Source: an uncultured Acidobacteriota bacterium (GTDB lineage Bacteria > Acidobacteriota > Terriglobia > Terriglobales > Acidobacteriaceae). From it: DNA of 64,000 bases. The DNA lies in contig CAIQPK010000007.1 in NCBI GenBank assembly GCA_903873705.1, forward strand, positions 1-64,000. Reading direction: 5' to 3'. The position numbers and the translations under genes were made by a program. The notes under the pieces are model-generated. The model made no database searches. It was not told where the DNA came from and saw only the letters and a list, made by a program, of their open reading frames with translations. Below, piece by piece: positions 40,874 through 48,933 of this stretch (its first letter is position 1; every line of letters begins with the position of its first letter).

Positions 40874-43320
40874 CGGGACAGAACGGCGATGGTAGCGGCA
40901 CCAATACCGAACTGACCTACAATAGTCGCAATGTCCACCAGCCGTTGCAGTACCGCTCGCTTGTCCAGGATGGGCGGAACAACGATCGTATCGCCCGGAT
41001 AGATAAGCGCCCGATCCACATTCGCATACTGACGGCTCACCACAGATCCATCCGCGCGCAACACAAAGGCACGCTTCCGGTCAGCCTGGCGATCCGGCCC
41101 GCCCGCCTGGCGCAGGTAGTCGATTACCCGCCGCCCGGGCGTGAATACGAACGCGTTCGCGCTGTAAACCTGTCCTTCCACATTCACATTTGAAGGAATC
41201 CGCGGCACGATAAAACGATCCCCATCTTCCAGCGCCAGGTCGGGAACCGCGTCAATACTTCCGCTGTCGGGCTTCAGGTCGAGAACGATCCGCCCGATCG
41301 GACTGATAGCCCTCAGCCGCGACACCGCACTCCGGGCATCGGCCGCAGATGCTGCCGCTGCAGCCTGGTCGGCCGGCGTAATAGCGCGGGCCTGGTTGGC
41401 GGAAGTAATCGCGGAAGCCTGCGCTTCGAGTTGGTCCGCATACTCACGCAGCCGCTGCGCTTCCACTCTCCGCGTCGATTCCCGCGTGAACTCGGACCCG
41501 TATAGGTAGGCGTCGGTCGTGAAGCCGCCCGCCCGCTTCAGCAGCCCGCGCAGCGTCTCTCCAGGGAGTACGCTGTACACACCGGCAGCAATAAACTCGC
41601 CCTCAAGTCGTACGAACCGTGTCTGTTGCTGCGCTGGCACGCGAAGGTCGGCCTTCGAAAAGATGGTCACCACATCGCCTGGCAAAAGCTCCAGGTTCTG
41701 CGCAGGATCGGCGTCCAGGATCACCTTGCCCAGGTTGAACGGGAGCAGCGACGTCGACAGGTCTTTCGTGCTCTGACGCTCAATTACCGCGTAACTCCAG
41801 TCAATGTCAGGGGCGCTCAGAATCACATCTGTCTGTGCGCTGAAGATACTGTTTTCCGCGGTAAGGGCGTTCCCAACCGAAGATCCGCCGGCGTCAGGGG
41901 TAGAGGTCGCGGCTTGGCTGTCATTACGGACACCGCGTGGCGTCGTCGCCGCTCCATGGGCATTCAAGGCGCCTTCAGCGTCGGTCGGATTGACCGCTCC
42001 ACTTGGGGTGTAATCCACGGCCAGTTGGCCCAGCAGGTTGCGCTTGCGCCAGTAATTACGCGTAATCAGCGCTTCCTTGTTGGGGATCAGGTCGCTCACG
42101 CGCATCCCCGGACGCCACACGTAGCGCCCTGGATTGGCCACGTTACCGCGCAGGGTCACGGCATCACGAAAGCGATCCACAATCGACGCCACCGAGATGA
42201 TGTCGCCGTTGCGAAGCGTCTGCGTCGCATTGTCCGCCACCGTAACATCCTCGACGCTCCGCATGCTGTGCTGGTAAATACGCTCCAGCCGCACGGACGC
42301 GCCAGCCGCAACATTGGTCTCGCCGCCGGCCAGCGCCAGTACCTGCGCTACCGTCGTTTCCGAGGCCACTTCGTAGATCGCCGGGTTACTAACGCTTCCC
42401 AGTACGGCCACCTGAGGTCCCACCACCGGGATAAAGATCACATCCCCGGTCGCCAGGCTTACGTCGTGAGTTTTGTCGCCATGCAGCAGAAGGTCGTAAA
42501 GGTCAAAGTGCGTCAGCACCTGACTCCCGCGCCTGACCTGTATATCGCGCATCGACCCCTGCGGAAGCGGTCCACCTGAAACAAACAGCGCGTTCAACAG
42601 CGTGCTCAGCGAACTGATCGTGTAGCTTCCCGGCTGCCGCGCCTGCCCCGTCACGAAGACTTGGATAGTACGCAACGAGCCCAGGTTCACACTCAGGTCG
42701 AAATTGCGGTAATACTTGCCGACCTGGTCCCGGAGAAACGTTCCTAGCTGCCCGAACGCAAGCCCCGCAACGTGCACTGTTCCCACCTGAGGAAGCGAAA
42801 TGGCCCCGGTTCGGTCGACCGTAACGTTATATTGCTCGTTCACCTGCCCGGAAAGCTGGAGCCGCAGCTCATCGCCCGGCCCGATGATGTATCCCGGCCC
42901 CACGTTCACATCAGTGACCGGTGCGAAGGTCGACGGCGGAGTTTGAAAGAGTGTCGCACCGTAGATAGGAAGCTGCCGCCCGGTTGTGGCGGCAACCATC
43001 TGCTGAAACTCCGTGAGATCGTCAGGGCGCACCGCCGCTCCGGCGCGGGTGCGGACGGCATCTCCCCCATCCGTCTGCCTGCGCGCATTCTCAGCGACGC
43101 CATTCCCTGCGGTAGTGCTGTTTGCAGATCCGTTGGCGGCATTGGCAGACGAGGGCGTCGTCGAAGGCGCTGCGATGGCTGCGGGCGCTACTGCTCCGCC
43201 CGCGGGCGCCTGCGCAAGCGCGTGCGGAAGAAGGCTTAAAACTACTCCTGCAGCGATCACAACCCAGGGTCGAGTTTGAACGCAAGCGCTTGAAAGTAAG
43301 CTTGTTTTAACTGGTTTCAC
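40870..43320 (-). CDS. Polysaccharide export protein with multiple SLBB domains (Wza-like)
   Basis: An 816-residue exported protein with a signal peptide (about residues 1-37, PHALAQ). The polysaccharide-export domain is at about 140-230 (VGPGYIIGPGDELRLQLSGQVN, GAISLPQVGTVHVAGL). At least four SLBB beta-grasp domains follow: IQVFVTGQARQPGSYTISSLSTL, VAVLGSVSNPAIYEVASETTV, TLRGNVANPGRYVWRPGMRVSDLI and FVRLEGEFIAAGVYSVLPGETL, plus a late VNVEGQVYSANAFVFTPG. A coiled-coil insert lies at about 640-700. The C-terminus is hydrophobic. It is likely the outer-membrane exit of the polysaccharide machine. Start is placed at the GTG at 43320 with GGAG upstream; the ORF-track start at 43368 is a TTG without support. 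It is the first gene of the seven-gene operon. Confidence 0.9.
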   Translation of the reverse strand: MKPVKTSLLSSACVQTRPWVVIAAGVVLSLLPHALAQAPAGGAVAPAAIAAPSTTPSSANAANGSANSTTAGNGVAENARRQTDGGDAVRTRAGAAVRPDDLTEFQQMVAATTGRQLPIYGATLFQTPPSTFAPVTDVNVGPGYIIGPGDELRLQLSGQVNEQYNVTVDRTGAISLPQVGTVHVAGLAFGQLGTFLRDQVGKYYRNFDLSVNLGSLRTIQVFVTGQARQPGSYTISSLSTLLNALFVSGGPLPQGSMRDIQVRRGSQVLTHFDLYDLLLHGDKTHDVSLATGDVIFIPVVGPQVAVLGSVSNPAIYEVASETTVAQVLALAGGETNVAAGASVRLERIYQHSMRSVEDVTVADNATQTLRNGDIISVASIVDRFRDAVTLRGNVANPGRYVWRPGMRVSDLIPNKEALITRNYWRKRNLLGQLAVDYTPSGAVNPTDAEGALNAHGAATTPRGVRNDSQAATSTPDAGGSSVGNALTAENSIFSAQTDVILSAPDIDWSYAVIERQSTKDLSTSLLPFNLGKVILDADPAQNLELLPGDVVTIFSKADLRVPAQQQTRFVRLEGEFIAAGVYSVLPGETLRGLLKRAGGFTTDAYLYGSEFTRESTRRVEAQRLREYADQLEAQASAITSANQARAITPADQAAAAASAADARSAVSRLRAISPIGRIVLDLKPDSGSIDAVPDLALEDGDRFIVPRIPSNVNVEGQVYSANAFVFTPGRRVIDYLRQAGGPDRQADRKRAFVLRADGSVVSRQYANVDRALIYPGDTIVVPPILDKRAVLQRLVDIATIVGQFGIGAATIAVLSR

Positions 43321-43449
43321 AAACCAAGACTCCGCATGGACGGCCGTCAAGCGCAACCTCGCCGGCAAACTTTTGCAGGCTCAGTGTACCGCAGTCAGGA
43401 ACGCCCAACCTGCCGCCAGAGGCGATTCAAACGTCCGTTTAGGCGCAAA

Positions 43450-43479
43450 AAGGACCGGCCATTCTCTTGGCCGGCCCTT
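43450..43479 (-). terminator. Terminator behind the PExPT-CTERM peptide gene
   Basis: AAGGACCGGCC, an 8-base loop and GGCCGGCCCTT, with one mismatch. On the minus strand it is followed by TTTTTGC. It separates the small peptide gene from the export operon, but leaky read-through is possible. Confidence 0.75.
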
Positions 43480-43503
43480 CGCCGATTTCAAAACCCTTAA
43501 TGA

Positions 43504-43668
43504 CTACCGCGAACGCAGACGCGCATAAAGCGCCGCACCAGCTGCTCCCACCACGCCTAGAACGGCAGTGGGGCATTCCGGCGAATTAATGCAACCGCCT
43601 TGAGCATGTGCCAGAACGGGAAGAAGGAATATCGAACCAAAGAATGCAAAGCGCAAAAACGTCTTCAT
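43504..43668 (-). CDS. PExPT-CTERM small protein
   Basis: A 54-residue exported peptide: signal peptide of about 21 residues (FLRFAFFGSIFLLPVLAHAQ), a short mature part with two Cys (GGCINSPECPTAV), then a hydrophobic helix (LGVVGAAGAALYA) and a terminal RLRSR. The order PE-C-PT, helix, basic tail is the PExPT-CTERM sorting pattern found in small acidobacterial proteins and thought to be cut by exosortase-type enzymes. Start at 43668 is chosen because it begins the signal peptide; the ORF-track start at 43764 adds 32 unlikely residues. It is located immediately before the polysaccharide export operon. No exosortase gene is in the window. Confidence 0.75.
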   Translation of the reverse strand: MKTFLRFAFFGSIFLLPVLAHAQGGCINSPECPTAVLGVVGAAGAALYARLRSR

Positions 43669-43994
43669 AGCGTTGTGGCCTTTTAGATAGATTGTGTGCC
43701 GTGCCGGGTGCTGGCTGAAGTATACAGGGACAACTACCAAAAGAAAGTGAAAGTTGCACCTCACTCATCTCGGTTCCCTGTGTGGTCGATATGACGCATA
43801 CAGCGTTATAAGGGTTGGCTGTAAACCTGAGCCGTTCACCGGCGTTTCAGAACTCTTTCAAAATCATCGGCTTACCCAGCCAATTCTTTAAGGCATTTCA
43901 GTTTAGAACACGCCCCGCTTCCCCGCCATCGCCCAAACCGGTTCAGACAGCCTCAATCCACCTGCTGACGTCTATCATGGACAGAGGAAACGCA
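43669..43994. promoter_or_regulatory. Divergent intergenic region
   Basis: A 326-base gap between the minus-strand PExPT-CTERM gene and the plus-strand thioredoxin-like gene. It must hold promoters for both. No repeat of the families described above and no RNA gene was recognised. Confidence 0.4.
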
Positions 43995-44651
43995 ATGTCC
44001 AGAACCGAATCCACCATGGTGAAGCTTGGCACGGTCGCTCCCGCATTCGAGCTGGTCGACGCCATCTCCGGCCAGCCAATGAGCCGGGACGACGTAGCTG
44101 CACTCGCCTGGGACGACACCCTGCCCGACCGCGTCGTCACCTCCACCCACGGCGGCCCCAGCCAGAAGCACGGCCTGCTCGTCATGTTCGTCTGCGTCCA
44201 CTGCCCCTACGTCAAGCACGTCGAGCAGGAGCTTGCCCGCATCGGACACGACTACTTCGGCCCTGACGGCGAAGGCCCCATCGCCATCGCCGCCATCCAG
44301 TCCAACGATATCGCCGCCTATCCTCAGGACGGCCCCGGCCACATGCGCGAACAGGCCACGCGGCTCGGCTGGACTTTCCCCTATCTCCTCGACGACACTC
44401 AGGAGGTCGCCCGCTCCTACGGCGCCGCCTGCACCCCCGATTTTTTCCTCTTCGACGGCGAAATGCGCCTCGTCTACCGCGGCCAGCTAGACGACAGCCG
44501 CCCCCGCCGAGGCGACAGCGGTAACGACACCCCCGTCACAGGCAAAGACCTCCGCGCGGCGCTCGACGCCGTCATCGCCGGAAAAAGACCCGACACCAAC
44601 CAGCGCCAGAGCATCGGCTGCAACATCAAATGGCGAGAGGCCAACACCTGA
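43995..44651 (+). CDS. Thioredoxin-family (AhpC/TSA-like) protein
   Basis: A 218-residue redoxin. The active-site motif is CVHC (LLVMFVCVHCPYVKHVEQEL), a CxxC thioredoxin pair, and the cis-Pro region reads YGAACTPDFFLFDGEMRLVYRGQLDDSRP. This class of cytoplasmic thioredoxin-like proteins with HCPYVKH is common in bacteria. The ATG at 43995 with GAGGAA nearby is chosen over 43815, because homology begins at about VKLGTVAPAFELVDAI. The carbonic anhydrase gene follows at once, two bases after the stop, so the two are probably cotranscribed. Confidence 0.9.
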   Translation: MSRTESTMVKLGTVAPAFELVDAISGQPMSRDDVAALAWDDTLPDRVVTSTHGGPSQKHGLLVMFVCVHCPYVKHVEQELARIGHDYFGPDGEGPIAIAAIQSNDIAAYPQDGPGHMREQATRLGWTFPYLLDDTQEVARSYGAACTPDFFLFDGEMRLVYRGQLDDSRPRRGDSGNDTPVTGKDLRAALDAVIAGKRPDTNQRQSIGCNIKWREANT

Positions 44652-44653
44652 TC

Positions 44654-45289
44654 ATGGATCCAGCGCTCGAAAACCTGAAAGACGGCGTCCGCCGCTTCCA
44701 TTCCAACGTCTTCGTCCGCAACGCGGAGATGTATGCCCGTGCTGCCATCGACCCTCAGCGCCCTCACACCCTCTTCATCGCCTGCGCCGACTCCCGCGTC
44801 GACCCCAACGAACTCACCCAGACCGGCCCCGGCGAAGTCTTCGTCACCCGCAACATCGGCAACATGGTCCCCGCCTACGGCGAAATGCTCGGCGGCGTCA
44901 GCGCCGTCATCGAGTTCGCCGTCAGCAGCCTCAACGTCCACCACATCGTCATCTGCGGACACTCCGACTGCGGCGCTATGAAGGCCCTCCTCCAGCCCGA
45001 GTCAGTAGAAGCCATGCCCACCGTCAAAAGCTGGCTCACCAACGCCCGCGCCGCCCTTACCGTCGCGGAAACTGTACACACCCGCATGGAGCTCGACCGC
45101 AGCCTCCTCTCCGTCCTGACCGAAGAAAACGTCCTCCTCCAGCTCCAGCACCTCAAAACGCACCCCTCAGTCGCCGGCGCCATGGCCATGGGCGAGCTCT
45201 CCGTCTCCGGCTGGGTCTACGACATCGGCACCGGCCGTGTCTGCATCGCCGAAGACGGTCAGCGAGAATTCGTCCCCGTCACCCCATAG
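44654..45289 (+). CDS. Beta-carbonic anhydrase
   Basis: A 211-residue zinc enzyme interconverting CO2 and bicarbonate in the cytoplasm. Zinc ligands and the Asp-Arg dyad are visible: FIACADSRVDPNELTQTGPGEVFVTRNIGNMVP and IVICGHSDCGAMKALL. The ending GWVYDIGTGRVCIAEDG is the usual C-terminus. The ATG at 44654 is preferred over the one at 44630, which lies inside the preceding gene, although the ribosome site (GAGAGG) is 13 bases away. It forms a likely two-gene unit with the redoxin. A strong terminator follows. Confidence 0.95.
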   Translation: MDPALENLKDGVRRFHSNVFVRNAEMYARAAIDPQRPHTLFIACADSRVDPNELTQTGPGEVFVTRNIGNMVPAYGEMLGGVSAVIEFAVSSLNVHHIVICGHSDCGAMKALLQPESVEAMPTVKSWLTNARAALTVAETVHTRMELDRSLLSVLTEENVLLQLQHLKTHPSVAGAMAMGELSVSGWVYDIGTGRVCIAEDGQREFVPVTP

Positions 45290-45311
45290 CCCTTAACGCA
45301 TCCGCACGTAA

Positions 45312-45338
45312 AAAGCCCCGGCAACCAGCCGGGGCTTT
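45312..45338 (+). terminator. Terminator after carbonic anhydrase
   Basis: AAAGCCCCGGC, an AACCA loop and GCCGGGGCTTT form a perfect 11-bp stem with A and T flanks. It may work in both directions. Confidence 0.88.
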
Positions 45339-45349
45339 CACCATTGATT

Positions 45350-45391
45350 CAGGGTGCCCTCTGTCCGGATTATCGGAGAGGGGGCACCCTG
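45350..45391. repeat. GC hairpin between convergent genes
   Basis: CAGGGTGCCCTCTGTCC, GGATTATC and GGAGAGGGGGCACCCTG. The outer 10 bp pair perfectly and the inner part with two mismatches. It resembles the GGGTGCCCC element at 4059 and may terminate the minus-strand lipoprotein gene. Confidence 0.55.
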
Positions 45392-45403
45392 CGAAATCAA
45401 CCT

Positions 45404-46369
45404 CTACTGAACGTAAAGCGAATCGGCCAACCGGAACCGGATAATCGACTCCGAAGGAATCTCGATATCCCGATTCCCCGTAGTCCCGGCGATCAGCGTT
45501 CCAGCTCCCGCACCGGCAGCACCTCCAACGGCAAGGCCAACGCCGCCCGAAGCCAGCCCGCCAATCAACATACCCGCGCCCGCCATGCCGCCGATGAAGC
45601 CGGCAGTCCGCTTGCCCTTGCCCTTCTTGGTGCGCACATTGTCATGCGTGTCGAGCGCATAGCGGTTGCCGTTTAACTCCATCGACGTCAGCCGCAGCTC
45701 CAGGCTGGATGCACCCTTGAAGTGCCCCCGGCGATGCGCTTCATCAACGCGGCCCGCAACCGGCGTTCCTTTGGGGATAATCACATTGCCGTTCACGACA
45801 ACCGGCTCCACCAGCTCTCCGGTAAAGCGGTCACCAGCATGGTTGTACTTCACGCTGATGTGTTGATTGATCCGCATAGCCAGCGTCGTTCCCGCAGGAA
45901 CCGTAACATTCACGGCCGGTGCATTGGTCGAAATCGGCTGGTCCGGCGGCGGAACGTAACCTGCGTTGGCGGCATTGGTCACCGCCGGCGCACCCGGATC
46001 ATAAGATTGCACGGGCGCAGGCCCAGCAGCCGTATTCGCCAACGGTGCGGGAGCGCCGCCAACGGGAGTGACTACCGGATTCGTCCGCGCCGGCTTCGGC
46101 CCCGGAGAGGGCGGCGTAATTGCCGTCGTTACCTGCTGCGTCTGTCCGGGAGCAGGCGGGGTCACCGTTGTGATCACCGTATCGCCATTGCCGTCGATGT
46201 ACTGCACCTGCTGCGCCACGCCCGTCGATGCTGCGGCCTTCTTTGCCTGGTCGATCGCAGCCTGCTCTTTGCTCGCGCATCCCGTCAGCAGCGCCACACC
46301 CAAAAGACCGGCAGCGGCCAATCCGCGTACCGCGTAACCAAAATTCTTGACTTGCTTCATATCGTTCAT
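45404..46369 (-). CDS. Lipoprotein with glycine-zipper C-terminus
   Basis: A 321-residue lipoprotein: signal peptide with lipobox LLTGCAS near residue 30, then a Pro/Ala/Thr-rich linker (about 45-150), a beta-rich domain (VNVTVPAGTTLAMRINQHISVKYNHAGDRFTGELVEPVVVNGNVIIPKGTPVAGRVDEAHRRG, TrbI/YMGG-type OB-like), and a glycine-rich hydrophobic stretch (GFIGGMAGAGMLIGGLASGGVGLAVGGAAGAGAGTLI) of the glycine-zipper type. The ATG at 46369 has AGGAGA six bases upstream. Such proteins are outer-membrane or periplasmic envelope components of unknown role, often abundant. It is convergent with carbonic anhydrase. Confidence 0.85.
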   Translation of the reverse strand: MNDMKQVKNFGYAVRGLAAAGLLGVALLTGCASKEQAAIDQAKKAAASTGVAQQVQYIDGNGDTVITTVTPPAPGQTQQVTTAITPPSPGPKPARTNPVVTPVGGAPAPLANTAAGPAPVQSYDPGAPAVTNAANAGYVPPPDQPISTNAPAVNVTVPAGTTLAMRINQHISVKYNHAGDRFTGELVEPVVVNGNVIIPKGTPVAGRVDEAHRRGHFKGASSLELRLTSMELNGNRYALDTHDNVRTKKGKGKRTAGFIGGMAGAGMLIGGLASGGVGLAVGGAAGAGAGTLIAGTTGNRDIEIPSESIIRFRLADSLYVQ

Positions 46370-46530
46370 CGTTCTCTCCTTGCGCTCATGCTGCATCGGG
46401 AACTCTAGGCCCACTGCACAGTTCCATTTGTCGCAACAGAGGTTGTGATGCCCTCCTTGATGGCGTTCGCTGCCTACGCGACCAGAAAAGGTTTAATATC
46501 GGGCCTGCGAAGCACAAAAGGAAATAACCC

Positions 46531-47762
46531 ATGAGCCTTCAGGAAAATAAACCCGCGCCCCCGGGCAACCGCCCACAGCTTGCCCACCTCACCGCGCAGC
46601 TCAATGACCTCCGCGAGCGTGGCACCTACTTCCGCCTCCGCGTGCTCGACGACGAGCAGGCCGCCGTTTGCCACTACGACGGCAAGCAGGTCACAACCTC
46701 GCCTCCAACAACTACCTCGGCCTCTGCAACCACCCCAAACTCCGCGAAGCCGCCATCGCCGCCACTCAGAAGTTCGGCGTCGGCTCCGGAGCCGTCCGCA
46801 CCATCGCCGGCACCATGCGCATCCACCTGGAGCTCGAAGAAAAGATCGCCGCCTTCAAAGGGGTCGAAGCCTGCGTCGTCTTCCAGTCCGGCTTCGCCGC
46901 CAACGCCGGCACCGTCTCCAGCATCCTCGGGAAAGAAGACTTCATCCTCTCCGACGAGCTCAACCACGCCAGCATCATCGACGGCGCACGCCTCTCCCGC
47001 GCGAAAATCAAGGTCTTCCGCCACAAAGACGTCGCCCACTGCGAAGAGCTGCTGAAAGAAGTCCAGAACGAACCCGGCCGCAAGCTCGTCATCACCGACG
47101 GCGTTTTCTCCATGGACGGCGACATCGGTCCCGTAGCCCAGCTCTCCGCGCTCTGTGAAAAGTACGGCGCCATCATGATGGTCGACGACGCCCACGCCTC
47201 CGGCGTCCTTGGCCGCAACGGCCGCGGCTCAGTCGATCACTTCCACTGCACCGACAAGGTCGACGTCCAGGTCGGCACCCTCTCCAAGGCTATCGGCGCC
47301 CTCGGTGGTTACGTCTGCGGCTCCCGCGATCTCATCGACTACCTCTACCACCGCGCACGGCCCTTCCTCTTCAGCACATCGCACCCACCCAGCGTCGCCG
47401 CCACCTGCATCGCCGCTTTTGACCTGCTTGAATCGGAACCCGAGCGCATAGCTCGCCTATGGGACAACACGCGCTACTTCCAGTCCGAGCTGAGGAATGC
47501 CGGCTTCAACATCGGAGGCGTTACCACGCCGGCCAGCGAAACGCCCATCACGCCCATCATTATCGGCGACGGCCGCCAGACCATGGACTTCAGCCGCGCC
47601 CTCTTTGCTGCTGGCGTCATGGCCACCGGCATCGCCTTCCCCACCGTCCCCGAAGGCAAAGCCCGTATCCGCTGCATCATGACCAGCGAGCACACCCGTG
47701 CGCAGATCGACCAGGCCCTCGAAACCCTTTCCACCACCGCAAAATCCATGGGCGTACTCTAA
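46531..47762 (+). pseudogene. kbl: Glycine C-acetyltransferase / KBL-like gene with a one-base frameshift
   Basis: A fold-type I PLP enzyme of the alpha-oxoamine synthase group (2-amino-3-ketobutyrate CoA ligase, BioF-like), split by a frameshift. Frame 1 encodes the first 54 residues from ATG 46531 (LAHLTAQLNDLRERGTYFRLRVLDDEQAA, CHYDGKQV). From about base 46693 the coding continues in frame 3 (NLASNNYLGLCNHPKLREAA) to the stop at 47762. GTC-AC-AAC-CTC stands where GTC-ATC-AAC-CTC would be expected, so one base is missing. The rest is intact, with the PLP lysine in VGTLSKAIGALGGY, MMVDDAHASGVLGRNGRG and SPAS-like ending. Either a sequencing or assembly error, a recent mutation, or recoding. 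The ORF-track start at 46668 gives a protein without a natural N-terminus. Confidence 0.85.
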
Positions 47763-47770
47763 CCAGCCGC

Positions 47771-48883
47771 CTACCAGGCCTGCTCGCGAGGCCCCGCCGG
47801 CAGATCGCCTTCCTTCTTCTTCGCACCCAGGAACGGCCGCTCAAAGTATCGGAAGAACAGGTAGCCAAAGACAAAGATCACCGGGACGCTGACCATCTCG
47901 GTTGCCTGTGGCAGCGCCGGCACACGCGTCCGTATCAACCGCACCGTCGACCAGAACAGATCGTTCATCGGCACATGCGTCAGGTACACCGAGTAAGAAA
48001 ACACACCCACAGCCACCAGCCATGGCCGTGTCAGCCAAGGCATCCTTGCCTCCCGCTCCAGGCACACCGCCAGCAGGCAGGCAAACGCCGTGCTCGCCAG
48101 AATGTCGCGGTAAGGAAGCGTCGCCGCCGTAAACACGCACCCCACCGCCATAGCCAGCAGCACCGGAAAAACAAATGCTGGCATGTTGATCGGCTTGCGG
48201 CTCGCAATACGCTCGGCCAGCAGCATCCCCAGAAACCACTCGAAGTAGCGAGTCAGCACAAAAGCTTTTAGCGAAACCGGGTGGACCGTGAAGAAAATTT
48301 CACAACCCAGCAACGCCAGCAGCGGCCACATAAACCCGGCTCTGCGGCAGAGCCAGAGCAGCACGGGATACAGAAGGTAGAACTGGGTCTCAAAAACCAG
48401 CGTCCAATACACGCCGTTGAAGTTGAAAGCAGGCGGATAAATCTGCTGCGCAAAAAACGCGCTGGCCACAAAGCTCCGCACATCCGCCACCGCTGCAAAG
48501 TGCAGCGGCTCGTGCTTGGCGAACGCCACAAACGTCGGTATCGCCAGCAGCACCAGCGACGTCCACACCAGGCTCGCGAAGTACGCCGGATACAGCCTGA
48601 AAAATCGCCGCTTCGCAAAGCTCTTCAGCCGCAGCTGGTCTGATCCCGTCGCATGAAACTTGATCGCCTGCGGCAGATGAATGCATAACCCGCTCAACAC
48701 AAAGAAAAGGTTGACCCCCAGGTACCCAAACCCAAAGAAAGCCGTATGCGGTCCCAGTCCATGCGGAACCACCCAGGGCGGCTTCTGCGTGCTGCCATCC
48801 GGATAAAATCGTCCCCACACGTGGAAGAACACCACGGCAATCGCGGCAATGCCACGCAGTGAATCAATGGACTTGAACCGCAT
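47771..48883 (-). CDS. Acyltransferase 3 family membrane protein
   Basis: A 370-residue integral membrane acyltransferase with about ten helices. The family signature is at the N-terminus: IDSLRGIAAIAVVFFHVWGRF (the catalytic His is in FFH), and GYLGVNLFFVLSGLCI follows. RRFFRLYPAYFASL is also typical. These enzymes move O-acetyl or other acyl groups across the membrane to modify polysaccharides, antibiotics or lipids. It is not in the polysaccharide operon, but it might decorate that polymer. It is convergent with the kbl gene with eight bases between. Confidence 0.92.
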   Translation of the reverse strand: MRFKSIDSLRGIAAIAVVFFHVWGRFYPDGSTQKPPWVVPHGLGPHTAFFGFGYLGVNLFFVLSGLCIHLPQAIKFHATGSDQLRLKSFAKRRFFRLYPAYFASLVWTSLVLLAIPTFVAFAKHEPLHFAAVADVRSFVASAFFAQQIYPPAFNFNGVYWTLVFETQFYLLYPVLLWLCRRAGFMWPLLALLGCEIFFTVHPVSLKAFVLTRYFEWFLGMLLAERIASRKPINMPAFVFPVLLAMAVGCVFTAATLPYRDILASTAFACLLAVCLEREARMPWLTRPWLVAVGVFSYSVYLTHVPMNDLFWSTVRLIRTRVPALPQATEMVSVPVIFVFGYLFFRYFERPFLGAKKKEGDLPAGPREQAW

Positions 48884-48933
48884 CTCCGCAGTTTAGCCCG
48901 GATCGTGCCCATCGCCTTAGTGATTTCGAGTAG

